Assembly (NCBI GenBank): GCA_903887975.1
Contig: CAISSD010000116.1
Span: forward strand, 1-6,023
DNA: 6,023 bases
From: an uncultured Legionellaceae bacterium
Lineage (GTDB): Bacteria > Pseudomonadota > Gammaproteobacteria > Legionellales > Legionellaceae
Reading direction: 5' to 3'
Shown one piece after another: positions 5,985-6,023 of this stretch. Made by a program: the position numbers and the translations under genes. Each line of letters opens with the position of its first letter. The first letter of the stretch is position 1. Under the pieces are notes generated by a model. That model was not told the origin of the DNA. It did no database searches and saw only the letters and a program-made list of their open reading frames with translations.

Positions 5985-6016
5985 TTGATCGTCTAACGAT
6001 TGCTATAATATCGGAG
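5985..6016 (+). promoter_or_regulatory. Extended -10 promoter with upstream palindrome, for a gene beyond the right edge
   Basis: TATAAT (6004-6009) preceded by TGC (6001-6003) is a perfect extended -10. A well-placed -35 is missing: TTGACC at 5976-5981 is 22 bases away and TTGATC at 5985-5990 only 13. Immediately upstream is a perfect inverted repeat, ATCGT-CTA-ACGAT (5988-6000), where a regulator could bind. GGAG (6013-6016) follows and might be a ribosome binding site, but it sits at the expected transcription start, so the gene start outside the window decides this. The sequence from 5893 to here is AT-rich with no open reading frame, and holds a small inverted repeat TTTTCA-GACTT-TGAAAA (5951-5967). 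Confidence 0.5.
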
Positions 6017-6023
6017 AAAGTTA

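Noticed and set aside
1..6023. CRISPR arrays, tRNA or rRNA genes, full insertion sequences
   Set aside because: No regularly spaced repeats, no tRNA-like cloverleaf and no transposase coding region were seen on either strand.

Overview
The window looks like a stretch of chromosome from a gammaproteobacterium with moderate to low GC. The evidence is the long (type II) QueF, a feoA-feoB-feoC operon with a gammaproteobacterial-type FeoC, and an elastase/ProA-like M4 protease with the LasB disulfide pattern. The protease and the codon usage lean towards Legionellales-like bacteria, but that is an inference and no marker here fixes the genus.

Layout from left to right. (1) The minus-strand 5' end of a TspO/MBR membrane protein runs off the left edge (1-193). 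It has its own promoter, back to back with the promoter of the next gene. (2) A plus-strand DUF1778 ribbon-helix-helix antitoxin (324-617) is followed by only the last ~50 codons of its GNAT toxin (614-766). This is a decayed TacA-TacT-like toxin-antitoxin pair whose promoter still carries a palindrome between the -35 and -10 elements. (3) queF (779-1633, minus) encodes the preQ0 reductase of queuosine synthesis. (4) A 139-bp divergent intergenic region carries an imperfect 20-bp palindrome over an extended -10 promoter. (5) A tightly packed plus-strand operon follows: feoA (1773-2000), feoB (2000-4036), feoC (4017-4295) and an M4 zinc metalloprotease (about 4249-5781). Each gene overlaps the one before it. 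(6) A nested palindromic element (5810-5892) has a REP-like core inside 9-bp terminal inverted repeats. (7) A last, AT-rich stretch ends in an extended -10 promoter with a small palindrome upstream, pointing right towards a gene outside the window.

How the genes relate. FeoA, FeoB and FeoC form the ferrous iron importer: FeoB is the GTPase-permease, FeoA its small SH3-like partner and FeoC the winged-helix/cysteine accessory protein. The secreted protease is translationally nested into the 3' end of feoC, so it is probably co-transcribed with iron uptake, an arrangement I do not recognise as standard. queF, tspO and the toxin-antitoxin remnant are separate units.

Most of the window is recognisable, ordinary gene content. 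I see no wholly new system. The items most worth a second look are the feoC/protease overlap, the toxin deletion that spares the antitoxin and its operator-like site, and the nested palindromic element.
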